Part shown: in pieces, positions 21,581 through 31,716 of the stretch
Numbering within the stretch: the stretch's first letter is position 1
Layout of the letters: the number at the start of each line of letters is the position of its first letter
From: Globodera rostochiensis
Lineage: Eukaryota > Nematoda > Chromadorea > Rhabditida > Heteroderidae
Direction: 5' to 3'
Length of the DNA: 64,000 nucleotides
NCBI GenBank assembly: GCA_018350325.1
Contig: JAEVLN010000007.1
Coordinates: 3,205,804 to 3,269,803 of the forward strand
The notes under the pieces: generated by a model
What the model was told of the DNA's origin: nothing
Seen by the model: the letters and a program-made list of their open reading frames with translations, nothing else
Database searches by the model: none
Program-made: the position numbers and the translations under genes

Positions 21581-23050
21581 GTGTGCTTTATAATGTATCT
21601 ACTTTAAGTATAAAAAACATTTATGCATTCTTACAGAAAAGGTGAAGAATTTCATTTGGAAAAGGGTTAGGCCGAACTTGTCTTCGAGTTCAACTGGGAC
21701 AACGGCCGAGAGGAGGCATTTGAGTTGCATCTGACGCCAACCCAAACAAATGGCAAGCAATAGGAGTTCCGGATTTACAACACCGGCATCGAGCTAAAGA
21801 GGACCTGGTCAGTTTTCCCGGCACAATTTTACAAAAAATCCTTGTCTTGGTCCGGAATGATGGATTTTCTTCAAAATTTCGATCACTCATACCTCTGCAA
21901 TTGGGGGGGGGGGGGCTTTAAGTTTGTATTTTTTGCCCTTTTTAATGGAAAAAACGGAAACAACGCTCCTAAGAATGGATAGTGGGACATTTAAGTGTGG
22001 ATGGGGCGGTGATCAAATCTCCGACTATGTAAATTAATTTTTCTGACTTTCTCTTAACATTTACGGTGGTGTAACCAATTTTAAAATTCTTTTAACTTTT
22101 TCCCATTTTAAACAAAAAATTTTGATCACAATTCACAATTTTCATTTCATTTTTTGTTGGACGAAATCAAAAAACCATAGGGGGGGCTTTTTTTTGCGAC
22201 ATCCTTAAACTAATTTTCTTAACAAATATTGTTAGGTTTTTTAAAAAAATTCTCCCGGCGGCGCCACCGGACCCCTTACCATTCCTAAGATTTTCAAAAA
22301 AAGTGCCGATTTTTAAAATTTTTCTTCTTAATCTCTTAGCAAATTGAGTCAAAAATTCAAAATTTTATCCGGCGGCGCCTATCGGAACCGCCGAAAATAG
22401 ATTTAGAAGGCCACTGAAAAAAGACATACTTCAAAATTTGTTAAAATAAATACTGTTAATATTTCAAAAAAAAATTTATTCAAATATTATTTTTAAAAGA
22501 AAAAAAAATTTATTTCATTTGAAACTGACAAACAACAATCGCCTGGTGGTCTACAATGCCATGCCGACAAAAATGCACATTTTTATCGATTTGGACAGTG
22601 TTGAATATTTTGCGGACGAAGGCCGATGGTCGGGAACCATTCGCCTGCCTAACGCAAGCCAAGAAAACCGAATTGGAACTGTAGAAGTAAGTTGGTTAAA
22701 TCCAAGATCTGATTAGCAGCTGGTTGCCAAACAGAATTTAATATTCAAGTTTAAAAAGATTAAATTTTAAATTTGCGTTTAAAGACATTGGGTTGATCTG
22801 GTCCTGATCAATTGGTTGATGGGTAAAGTTGAGCCTGTTGAAAAAGTTGAATTACATCAACCAACAATAACCTAGATAAAATTAGGATTAACCGATCCTG
22901 TTCCTAGTGAAAAAACTGATCAGAATTCATTTGAATTTCAATAAGCCTCGATTTTTATCATTTTTAGCTAAAAAGCGCACCACAAATACTAAAGGAGGCC
23001 AGCATGTGGTATCTGAACTACAAGGCGCACAAATCAACGTACCTTCAGCG

Positions 23051-23263
23051 GTCTGAAAATCGCAAGTGCATTGAAGGATTTGGCCAAATAAAAAAGGATG
23101 ATCAAGAAAATTGTGGGTGTTGATCAGTGATTTGTTGTTAGTTGGTTAGGCCTAGTGATCTGTTATATCATTTCCTGTACGGTGTTAATAGTTTCATAAA
23201 TTTATTTTGGTTTTCGATACAATTGGTTGATTACTAATTAGCCTTCCAACACCAGCGGGTGTG
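23051..23263 (+). repeat. GH32 3' end segment, copy 1 (partner 25118-25324)
   Basis: Covers the last coding codons of the GH32 pseudogene and its downstream flank up to CCAACACCAGCGGGTG. The partner has the same content with few differences, including the stop region. Confidence 0.8.
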
Positions 23264-23504
23264 AATTTTAAAATTAATTCAAATGAATTAGATAGATTAA
23301 AATTTCAAAAAAAAAGAAAATAAGTATTCTAGAAAGTCCACAAATGCTATGCAAAATCCAAAAAATACGTATGTAGCTAAGCAGTTTTTTCTTATATTTA
23401 GATTTTTGAAAAATTTCCCGAGCTTTTTAAAATCTTTTGAACTATTTTAAACTTTTAAATTTGTGAATAAAGAAGTCATTCAATGGGTGTCTGGGGTTTT
23501 CGAC

Positions 23505-23690
23505 ACTGATTGATTTCGACACTGATGGAATTCGACACTGGATTTCGACAACAATGGTTTTCGACACTGGTGGATTTCGACACTGAACTATTTCGCCTTT
23601 TTTCACCGTTTTCCTATGATTTCGACACTGATGAATTTCGACAAAGATTGATTTCGACACTGGACCAAAATTTAAAAAATGTTCAAAGTT
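23505..23690. repeat. TTTCGACACTGATGGA short repeats
   Basis: About ten degenerate units of TTTCGACACTG separated by 5-15 bp. They sit beside the left arm of the hairpin at 23688 and resemble the TTCGACAG words of the foldback element near 57 kb. Confidence 0.7.
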
Positions 23691-23968
23691 TTTACGAATA
23701 TTATAATGATAATTAAGCAGAAATCAATCATAAATGCAGATGAGAGTCCCACGCACAAAGATAAACGAGGGGATCACGAGTTTGAAACAATAAAATCCAT
23801 TTCAATTACAAATTTTCAATAAACACAATGCCAGATCATAAGAAATTTCAAAATTTTTAACACCCAGTTTTCAAAATCGTGATCCCCTCGTTTATCTTTG
23901 TGCGTGGGACTCTCATCTGCATTTATGATTGATTTCTGCTTAATTATCATTATAATATTCGTAAAAAC
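23688..23968. mobile_element. foldback element: 91-bp perfect inverted arms
   Basis: Arms 23688-23778 and 23878-23968 are perfect inverted copies by eye (for example GGGGATCACG against CGTGATCCCC), with a 99-bp loop. This is far beyond a terminator hairpin and suggests a foldback-type element or a recent palindromic duplication. Confidence 0.75.
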
Positions 23969-24108
23969 AAAATTTAAATTTAAAAAAATCCAGATCCAGG
24001 GACTCTGGACTTTTGTGATTTTTGGTCCAGAAAAACCAGATCCCCAGACCTTCGTCAAATCCAGATCTAGGATTTTTCAAAATAGAGTGAAGTCAATTGG
24101 TGCCCTAC

Positions 24109-24882
24109 CAGAGGTGGACGAAATTTCGTTTCGGTTTCGTGTTTTTCGTGTTTTCGTGGGTTTTTTGGGTTTCGTTTTCGTGTTTCGTTTTCGTCCTAGA
24201 ATTTTTTTTCGTTTCGGTTTCGTTTTCGTAAATGAAAAAATATTTTTTTCGTTTCGGTTTCGTTTTCGAAAAAGAAAATTTTACGAAAAAATCGAAAAAA
24301 AGTACACCCCTAAAGAATGGACTTTTGGAGATAATTTTAATTTTATGGGAGATAATCTAGTGTATGACACCACGATACATGGTGGTGTAGTGGTTAGTGT
24401 TGAGCTCATTCAGATTATCATTTGTCAGGTTCGATTCCCCGACCTGCGACTCTCTTTTTGAATCTTTCGTGCAGAAATTTGTTCTTAAAAACAATTTAAA
24501 TAAGTTTTAAAATTGTTTTACACTTTTAAAAATAAATATTTCGAACTTTCCTTTATAACTTACACAAATCGTATGCTTTTTTCTTAATTTTCATTCAAAA
24601 CCAAAGAAAAATTATGAATTTTTGGATCAATTTTCATAACAAAAACTGATAAAAATTTAAAAAATTTCTCGGCGGCGCCTATCGGCACCGCCGTCTCCCC
24701 CCGTAACGTATATTTTTTCGTTTTCGAGTTTCGTTTTCGTCCTAGAATTGTTTTTCGTTTCGGTTTCGTTTTCGTAAATGAAAAAAAAAAAATTTAGTTT
24801 CGTGTTTCGGTTTCGTCCTAAAAAAAATTTTTCGTTTCGTTTTCGTTTTCGAATGTCAAAAATTCTGTTTTCGTCCACCCCT
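24109..24882. mobile_element. 774-bp TIR element with TTTCGTTTTCG arrays
   Basis: Ends CAGAGGTGGACGAAA (24109-24123) and its near-complement TTTTCGTCCACCCCTG (24867-24882). It is flanked by the 9-bp duplication GTGCCCTAC (24100-24108 and 24883-24891). Subterminal arrays of GTTTCGTTTTCG lie at both ends; the centre holds a tRNA-like box pair and the GC-rich module at 24668-24700. No transposase. Confidence 0.8.
24378..24450 (+). ncRNA. tRNA-like relic inside the TIR element
   Basis: A box TGGTGTAGTGGTTAG and B box GGTTCGATTCC (24428-24438) in the usual order, with a TTCGATTC loop closed by a weak stem. A full acceptor stem was not found, so this is a tRNA-derived relic rather than a gene. Confidence 0.4.
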
Positions 24883-25117
24883 GTGCCCTACAATGCAAAT
24901 TTCCCTTAAATTTAAATCAAAATTTATTTTCTTTTTTCAGATACGGCCAATTTATTAGTCGCCGAGATTTTGATCGACGATGGATCCCATCCCTCCCTTC
25001 TTTAATTTCATTCAAATTATTAAACATTTTATTATTTGATGAAATAGTGTGTTAAAGGAGAGAGAGAGATTCAGGCGGCGAGAGTAATTTGGGCATGAAC
25101 GCACCCTATCTAAATCT

Positions 25118-25324
25118 GAAAATCGCAAGTCCATTGAAGGATTTGGCCAAATAAAAAAGGATGATCAAGAAAATTGTGGGTGTTGATCAGTGATTTGTTG
25201 TTAGTTGGTTAGGCCTAGTGATCTGTTATATCATTCTCCTGTACGGTGTTAATAGTTTCATAAATTTATGATTTTCGATACAATTGGTTGATTAAATAAT
25301 TAGCCTTCCAACACCAGCGGGTGA
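25118..25324 (+). repeat. GH32 3' end segment, copy 2
   Basis: Duplicate of 23051-23263. Here it is followed within 80 bp by the second TATA module, so the order tail-then-promoter suggests a former tandem arrangement of GH32 loci. Confidence 0.75.
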
Positions 25325-25404
25325 CGCGGGCAATAAAATTGAAACAAACTTTGGGGGGTCGACTTCAAATTCAACATTTCAGAAGTGATCAACCGATTTA
25401 TGGC

Positions 25405-25768
25405 ATTTTAAAAAATGTTTGGAATTTATCACAAATTTTAAGAAATCTAACACAAAAATGCCGAAATATTGAATAAAAAGGTAAAAATGATGTAATAGGT
25501 TTGTTGTTTTCTATTCTCAAAAATGCTTAAGTGACAGAATGTTTTCCTTGTAAAATAATATATTTTGTTGTCCAAAAAGTTATTTTGATTTCGGTTTCAA
25601 ATTTAAAAAAGAATTAACATTTCCGAAAAAAATTCATTGGGCACAACCGATGTGCCGTGTTGGTTACATGTAACCCGAGAGAATTCCTCAATGAATGAAT
25701 CATACGCTGTGGTGTGAAAGTCGATGCATTATATATAAAGAAGCAAAAGTCCTAAAAAAGTTGTGATG
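25405..25768 (+). promoter_or_regulatory. TATA-containing upstream module, copy 2
   Basis: Near-identical to 16857-17224, including TGCATTATATATAAAGAAGC. It is followed not by GH32 coding sequence but by TGAGGTTTAGCCTCATTTTG (a dispersed word also at 43390) and then the 540-bp satellite. Confidence 0.4.
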
Positions 25769-25980
25769 TGAGGTTTAGCCTCATTTTGTGGCTTTTTTGA
25801 GTTTGATGAGTTTTTGAGGCTTTTTGAGAATTTCATGATAAATGAAAAATTTATATTAAATTTTGAATATTTGGCGTAATGTTTTTCCATTTTTTTCTGT
25901 ATATTTTCATTTTTAATGAAAAAGCGTGTTCCGGTTTGAAATAATTAGGAATTTTCTTAATAAAAAACCTCATTTTGTTT

Positions 25981-28900
25981 AATCGGACAAGATTGAAGGA
26001 AGTTATTGGCCGCTAAATTGTTTACCATTTCACGGGCCATGTTCAAAATACATCGGCAGTGTTTTCTATTTTTTATTCATTGGGCGTTATTTTAGACCCT
26101 TATAGAATCTAGTCGCTAAAAGATATAATGTAAAAAATTCAATGCAATAATCTTTTGAAATCTTTGGCCTTTTCTAAAAATAGTTCAGCATTATAAACAT
26201 TATTAATTTATTTTACCATATATTTGATCTCTGCAATGTGCATTCATTCTAGTCTACTCAGTTACACTATCCAAATAGCTGGACCTTCTATGTACCAAGA
26301 CATTCTGATGATTCTTTGTTATGTTGAATATTTGCCAATAATGTTCAATTTAACGAATTCAATCAGCGACTCACTCGATTAATGCCTGAGTAAAAATGTT
26401 GACATTTTTGGCCAAAGGCTAAAGGCCATAACTTTTTTTGCTCTTGGACCAGAACGCAACGCTGTAACGTATTACAGCATCTACACGTTGAGAGCTTCCA
26501 TTTGGCATAAAAAAGGAGCAAATCGGACAAGATTGAAGGAAGTTATTGGCCGCTAAATTGTTTACCATTTCACTGGCCATGTTCAAAATACATCGGCAGT
26601 GTTTTCTATTTTTTATTCATTGGGCGTTATTTTAGACCCTTATAGAATCTAGTCGCTAAAAGATATAATGTAAAAAATTCAATGCAATAATCTCTTGAAT
26701 TCTCGGGCCTTTTCTAAAAATAGTTCAGCATTCTAAACATTATTAATTTATTTTACCATATATTTGATTTCTGCAAGGTGCATTCATTCTAGTCTACTCA
26801 GTTACACTATCCAAATAGCTGGACCTACTATGTACCAAGACATTCTGATGATTCTTTGTTATGTTGAATATTTGCCAATAATGTTCAATTTAACGAATTC
26901 AATCAGCGACTCACTCGATTAATGCCTGAGTAAAAATGTTGACATTTTTGGCCAAAGGCTAAAGGCCATAACTTTTTTTGCTCTTGGACCAGAACGCAAC
27001 GCTGTAACGTATGACAGCATCTACACATTGAGAGCTTCCATTTGGCATAAAAAAGGAGCAAATCGGACAAGATTGAAGGAAGTTATTGGCCGCTAAATTG
27101 TTTACCATTTCACGGGCCATGTTCAAAATACATCGGCAGTGTTTTCTATTTTTTATTCATTGGGCGTTATTTTAGACCCTTATAGAATCTAGTCGCTAAA
27201 AGATATAATGTAAAAAATTCAATGCAATAATCTCTTGAATTCTCTGGCCTTTTCTAAAAATAGTTCAGCATTCTAAACATTATTAATTTATTTTACCATA
27301 TATTTGATCTCTGCAATGTGCATTCATTCTAGTATACTCAGTTACACTATCCAAATAGCTGGACCTACTATGTACCAAGACATTCTGATGATTCTTTGTT
27401 ATGTTGAATATTTGCCAATAATGTTCAATTTAACGAATTCAATCAGCGACTCACTCGATTAATGCCTGAGTAAAAATGTTGACATTTTTGGCCAAAGGCT
27501 AAAGGCCATAACTTTTTTTGCTCTTGGACCAGAACGCAACGCTGTAACGTATGACAGCATCTACACATTGAGAGCTTCCATTTGGCATAAAAAAGGAGCA
27601 AATCGGACAAGATTGAAGGAAGTTATTGGCCGCTAAATTGTTTACCATTTCACGGGCCATGTTCAAAATACATCGGCAGTGTTTTCTATTTTTTATTCAT
27701 TGGGCGTTATTTTAGACCCTTATAGAATCTAGTCGCTAAAAGATATAATGTAAAAAATTCAATGCAATAATCTCTTGAATTCTCTGGCCTTTTCTAAAAA
27801 TAGTTCAGCATTCTAAACATTATTAATTTATTTTACCATATATTTGATCTCTGCAATGTGCATTCATTCTAGTCTACTCAGTTACACTATCCAAATAGCT
27901 GGACCTACTATGTACCAAGACATTCTGATGATTCTTTGTTATGTTGAATATTTGCCAATAATGTTCAATTTAACGAATTCAATCAGCGACTCACTCGATT
28001 AATGCCTGAGTAAAAATGTTGACATTTTTGGCCAAAGGCTAAAGGCCATAACTTTTTTTGCTCTTGGACCAGAACGCAACGCTGTAACGTATGACAGCAT
28101 CTACACATTGAGAGCTTCCATTTGGCATAAAAAAGGAGCAAATCGGACAAGATTGAAGGAAGTTATTGGCCGCTAAATTGTTTACCATTTCACGGGCCAT
28201 GTTCAAAATACATCGGCAGTGTTTTCTATTTTTTATTCATTGGGCGTTATTTTAGACCCTTATAGAATCTAGTCGCTAAAAGATATAATGTAAAAAATTC
28301 AATGCAATAATCTCTTGAATTCTCTGGCCTTTTCTAAAAATAGTTCAGCATTCTAAACATTATTAATTTATTTTACCATATATTTGATCTCTGCAATGTG
28401 CATTCATTCTAGTCTACTCAGTTACACTATCCAAATAGCTGGACCTACTATGTACCAAGACATTCTGATGATTCTTTGTTATGTTGAATATTTGCCAATA
28501 ATGTTCAATTTAACGAATTCAATCAGCGACTCACTCGATTAATGCCTGAGTAAAAATGTTGACATTTTTGGCCAAAGGCTAAAGGCCATAACTTTTTTTG
28601 CTCTTGGACCAGAACGCAACGCTGTAACGTATGACAGCATCTACACATTGAGAGCTTCCATTTGGCATAAAAAAGGAGCAAATCGGACAAGATTGAAGGA
28701 AGTTATTGGCCGCTAAATTGTTTACCATTTCACGGGCCATGTTCAAAATACATCGGCAGTGTTTTCTATTTTTTATTCATTGGGCGTTATTTTAGACCCT
28801 TATAGAATCTAGTCGCTAAAAGATATAATGTAAAAAATTCAATGCAATAATCTCTTGAATTCTCTGGCCTTTTCTAAAAATAGTTCAGCATTCTAAACAT

Positions 28901-31716
28901 TATTAATTTATTTTACCATATATTTGATCTCTGCAATGTGCATTCATTCTAGTCTACTCAGTTACACTATCCAAATAGCTGGACCTACTATGTACCAAGA
29001 CATTCTGATGATTCTTTGTTATGTTGAATATTTGCCAATAATGTTCAATTTAACGAATTCAATCAGCGACTCACTCGATTAATGCCTGAGTAAAAATGTT
29101 GACATTTTTGGCCAAAGGCTAAAGGCCATAACTTTTTTTGCTCTTGGACCAGAACGCAACGCTGTAACGTATGACAGCATCTACACATTGAGAGCTTCCA
29201 TTTGGCATAAAAAAGGAGCAAATCGGACAAGATTGAAGGAAGTTATTGGCCGCTAAATTGTTTACCATTTCACGGGCCATGTTCAAAATACATCGGCAGT
29301 GTTTTCTATTTTTTATTCATTGGGCGTTATTTTAGACCCTTATAGAATCTAGTCGCTAAAAGATATAATGTAAAAAATTCAATGCAATAATCTCTTGAAT
29401 TCTCTGGCCTTTTCTAAAAATAGTTCAGCATTCTAAACATTATTAATTTATTTTACCATATATTTGATCTCTGCAATGTGCATTCATTCTAGTCTACTCA
29501 GTTACACTATCCAAATAGCTGGACCTACTATGTACCAAGACATTCTGATGATTCTTTGTTATGTTGAATATTTGCCAATAATGTTCAATTTAACGAATTC
29601 AATCAGCGACTCACTCGATTAATGCCTGAGTAAAAATGTTGACATTTTTGGCCAAAGGCTAAAGGCCATAACTTTTTTTGCTCTTGGACCAGAACGCAAC
29701 GCTGTAACGTATGACAGCATCTACACATTGAGAGCTTCCATTTGGCATAAAAAAGGAGCAAATCGGACAAGATTGAAGGAAGTTATTGGCCGCTAAATTG
29801 TTTACCATTTCACTGGCCATGTTCAAAATACATCGGCAGTGTTTTCTATTTTTTATTCATTGGGCGTTATTTTAGACCCTTATAGAATCTAGTCGCTAAA
29901 AGATATAATGTAAAAAATTCAATGCAATAATCTCTTGAATTCTCTGGCCTTTTCTAAAAATAGTTCAGCATTCTAAACATTATTAATTTATTTTACCATA
30001 TATTTGATCTCTGCAATGTGCATTCATTCTAGTCTACTCAGTTACACTATCCAAATAGCTGGACCTACTATGTACCAAGACATTCTGATGATTCTTTGTT
30101 ATGTTGAATATTTGCCAATAATGTTCAATTTAACGAATTCAATCAGCGACTCACTCGATTAATGCCTGAGTAAAAATGTTGACATTTTTGGCCAAAGGCT
30201 AAAGGCCATAACTTTTTTTGCTCTTGGACCAGAACGCAACGCTGTAACGTATGACAGCATCTACACATTGAGAGCTTCCATTTGGCATAAAAAAGGAGCA
30301 AATCGGACAAGATTGAAGGAAGTTATTGGCCGCTAAATTGTTTACCATTTCACGGGCCATGTTCAAAATACATCGGCAGTGTTTTCTATTTTTTATTCAT
30401 TGGGCGTTATTTTAGACCCTTATAGAATCTAGTCGCTAAAAGATATAATGTAAAAAATTCAATGCAATAATCTCTTGAATTCTCTGGCCTTTTCTAAAAA
30501 TAGTTCAGCATTCTAAACATTATTAATTTATTTTACCATATATTTGATCTCTGCAATGTGCATTCATTCTAGTCTACTCAGTTACACTATCCAAATAGCT
30601 GGACCTACTATGTACCAAGACATTCTGATGATTCTTTGTTATGTTGAATATTTGCCAATAATGTTCAATTTAACGAATTCAATCAGCGACTCACTCGATT
30701 AATGCCTGAGTAAAAATGTTGACATTTTTGGCCAAAGGCTAAAGGCCATAACTTTTTTTGCTCTTGGACCAGAACGCAACGCTGTAACGTATGACAGCAT
30801 CTACACATTGAGAGCTTCCATTTGGCATAAAAAAGGAGCAAATCGGACAAGATTGAAGGAAGTTATTGGCCGCTAAATTGTTTACCATTTCACTGGCCAT
30901 GTTCAAAATACATCGGCAGTGTTTTCTATTTTTTATTCATTGGGCGTTATTTTAGACCCTTATAGAATCTAGTCGCTAAAAGATATAATGTAAAAAATTC
31001 AATGCAATAATCTCTTGAATTCTCTGGCCTTTTCTAAAAATAGTTCAGCATTCTAAACATTATTAATTTATTTTACCATATATTTGATCTCTGCAATGTG
31101 CATTCATTCTAGTCTACTCAGTTACACTATCCAAATAGCTGGACCTACTATGTACCAAGACATTCTGATGATTCTTTGTTATGTTGAATATTTGCCAATA
31201 ATGTTCAATTTAACGAATTCAATCAGCGACTCACTCGATTAATGCCTGAGTAAAAATGTTGACATTTTTGGCCAAAGGCTAAAGGCCATAACTTTTTTTG
31301 CTCTTGGACCAGAACGCAACGCTGTAACGTATGACAGCATCTACACATTGAGAGCTTCCATTTGGCATAAAAAAGGAGCAAATCGGACAAGATTGAAGGA
31401 AGTTATTGGCCGCTAAATTGTTTACCATTTCACTGGCCATGTTCAAAATACATCGGCAGTGTTTTCTATTTTTTATTCATTGGGCGTTATTTTAGACCCT
31501 TATAGAATCTAGTCGCTAAAAGATATAATGTAAAAAATTCAATGCAATAATCTCTTTGAATTCTCTGCCTTTTCTAAAATGGTTCGTTTTCAGCATTCTT
31601 AACATTATTAATTTATTTTACCATATTTTGATCTCTGCAAGTGTGCAATCATTCTAGTCTACTCCGTTACACTATCCAAATAGCTGACCGTCTATGTACC
31701 ACGACATTCTGCTGCT
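25981..31716 (+). repeat. 540-bp satellite, ten full units plus one partial
   Basis: Unit starts at 25981, 26521 and every 540 bp to 31381, where a diverged partial unit runs to about 31716. Inner units differ at a handful of positions (for example CACGGGCC versus CACTGGCC). Every unit contains CTATGTACCAAGACATTCTG, the counterpart of the start codon of the gene at 31694 (CTATGTACCACGACATTCTG). In the full units the frame from this ATG ends after about 30 codons. The partial unit is the 5' flank of the real gene. Confidence 0.95.

Larger units (their letters stand above)
18248..23123 (+). pseudogene. glycoside hydrolase family 32 (invertase) pseudogene
   Basis: GH32 enzymes hydrolyse sucrose and fructans. 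Recognisable exons: about 19160-19259 (LVLYKN, DWEYQ), 19334-19485 (CECP, the acid/base ECP motif, then TEWVLSYLSD), 19696-19798 (ALFVGHFDGTKFEH, MDFAGGSFAY), 19854-19985 (SGRLVLIGW), 20946-21044 (LMVRPLPEFASLREKK), about 21640-21807 (FELHLTPT), 22519-22689 (MHIFIDLDSVEYFADEG, the C-terminal beta-sandwich) and 22968-23123. Phases fit through 21044. The next exon has two in-frame TAG codons, and the nucleophile blade (NDPNG) and RDP motif are not found. A secreted leader may be at 18263 (MLPSLLALLFAISLF). Cyst-nematode GH32 genes are known as bacterial acquisitions; this copy is decayed but already has nematode introns. Confidence 0.75.

Noticed and set aside
25981..31560. About 30-codon frame in each satellite unit as ten separate genes
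   Set aside because: The leader-like frame stops in the unit and has no following exon; better seen as copied 5' end of the neighbouring gene.
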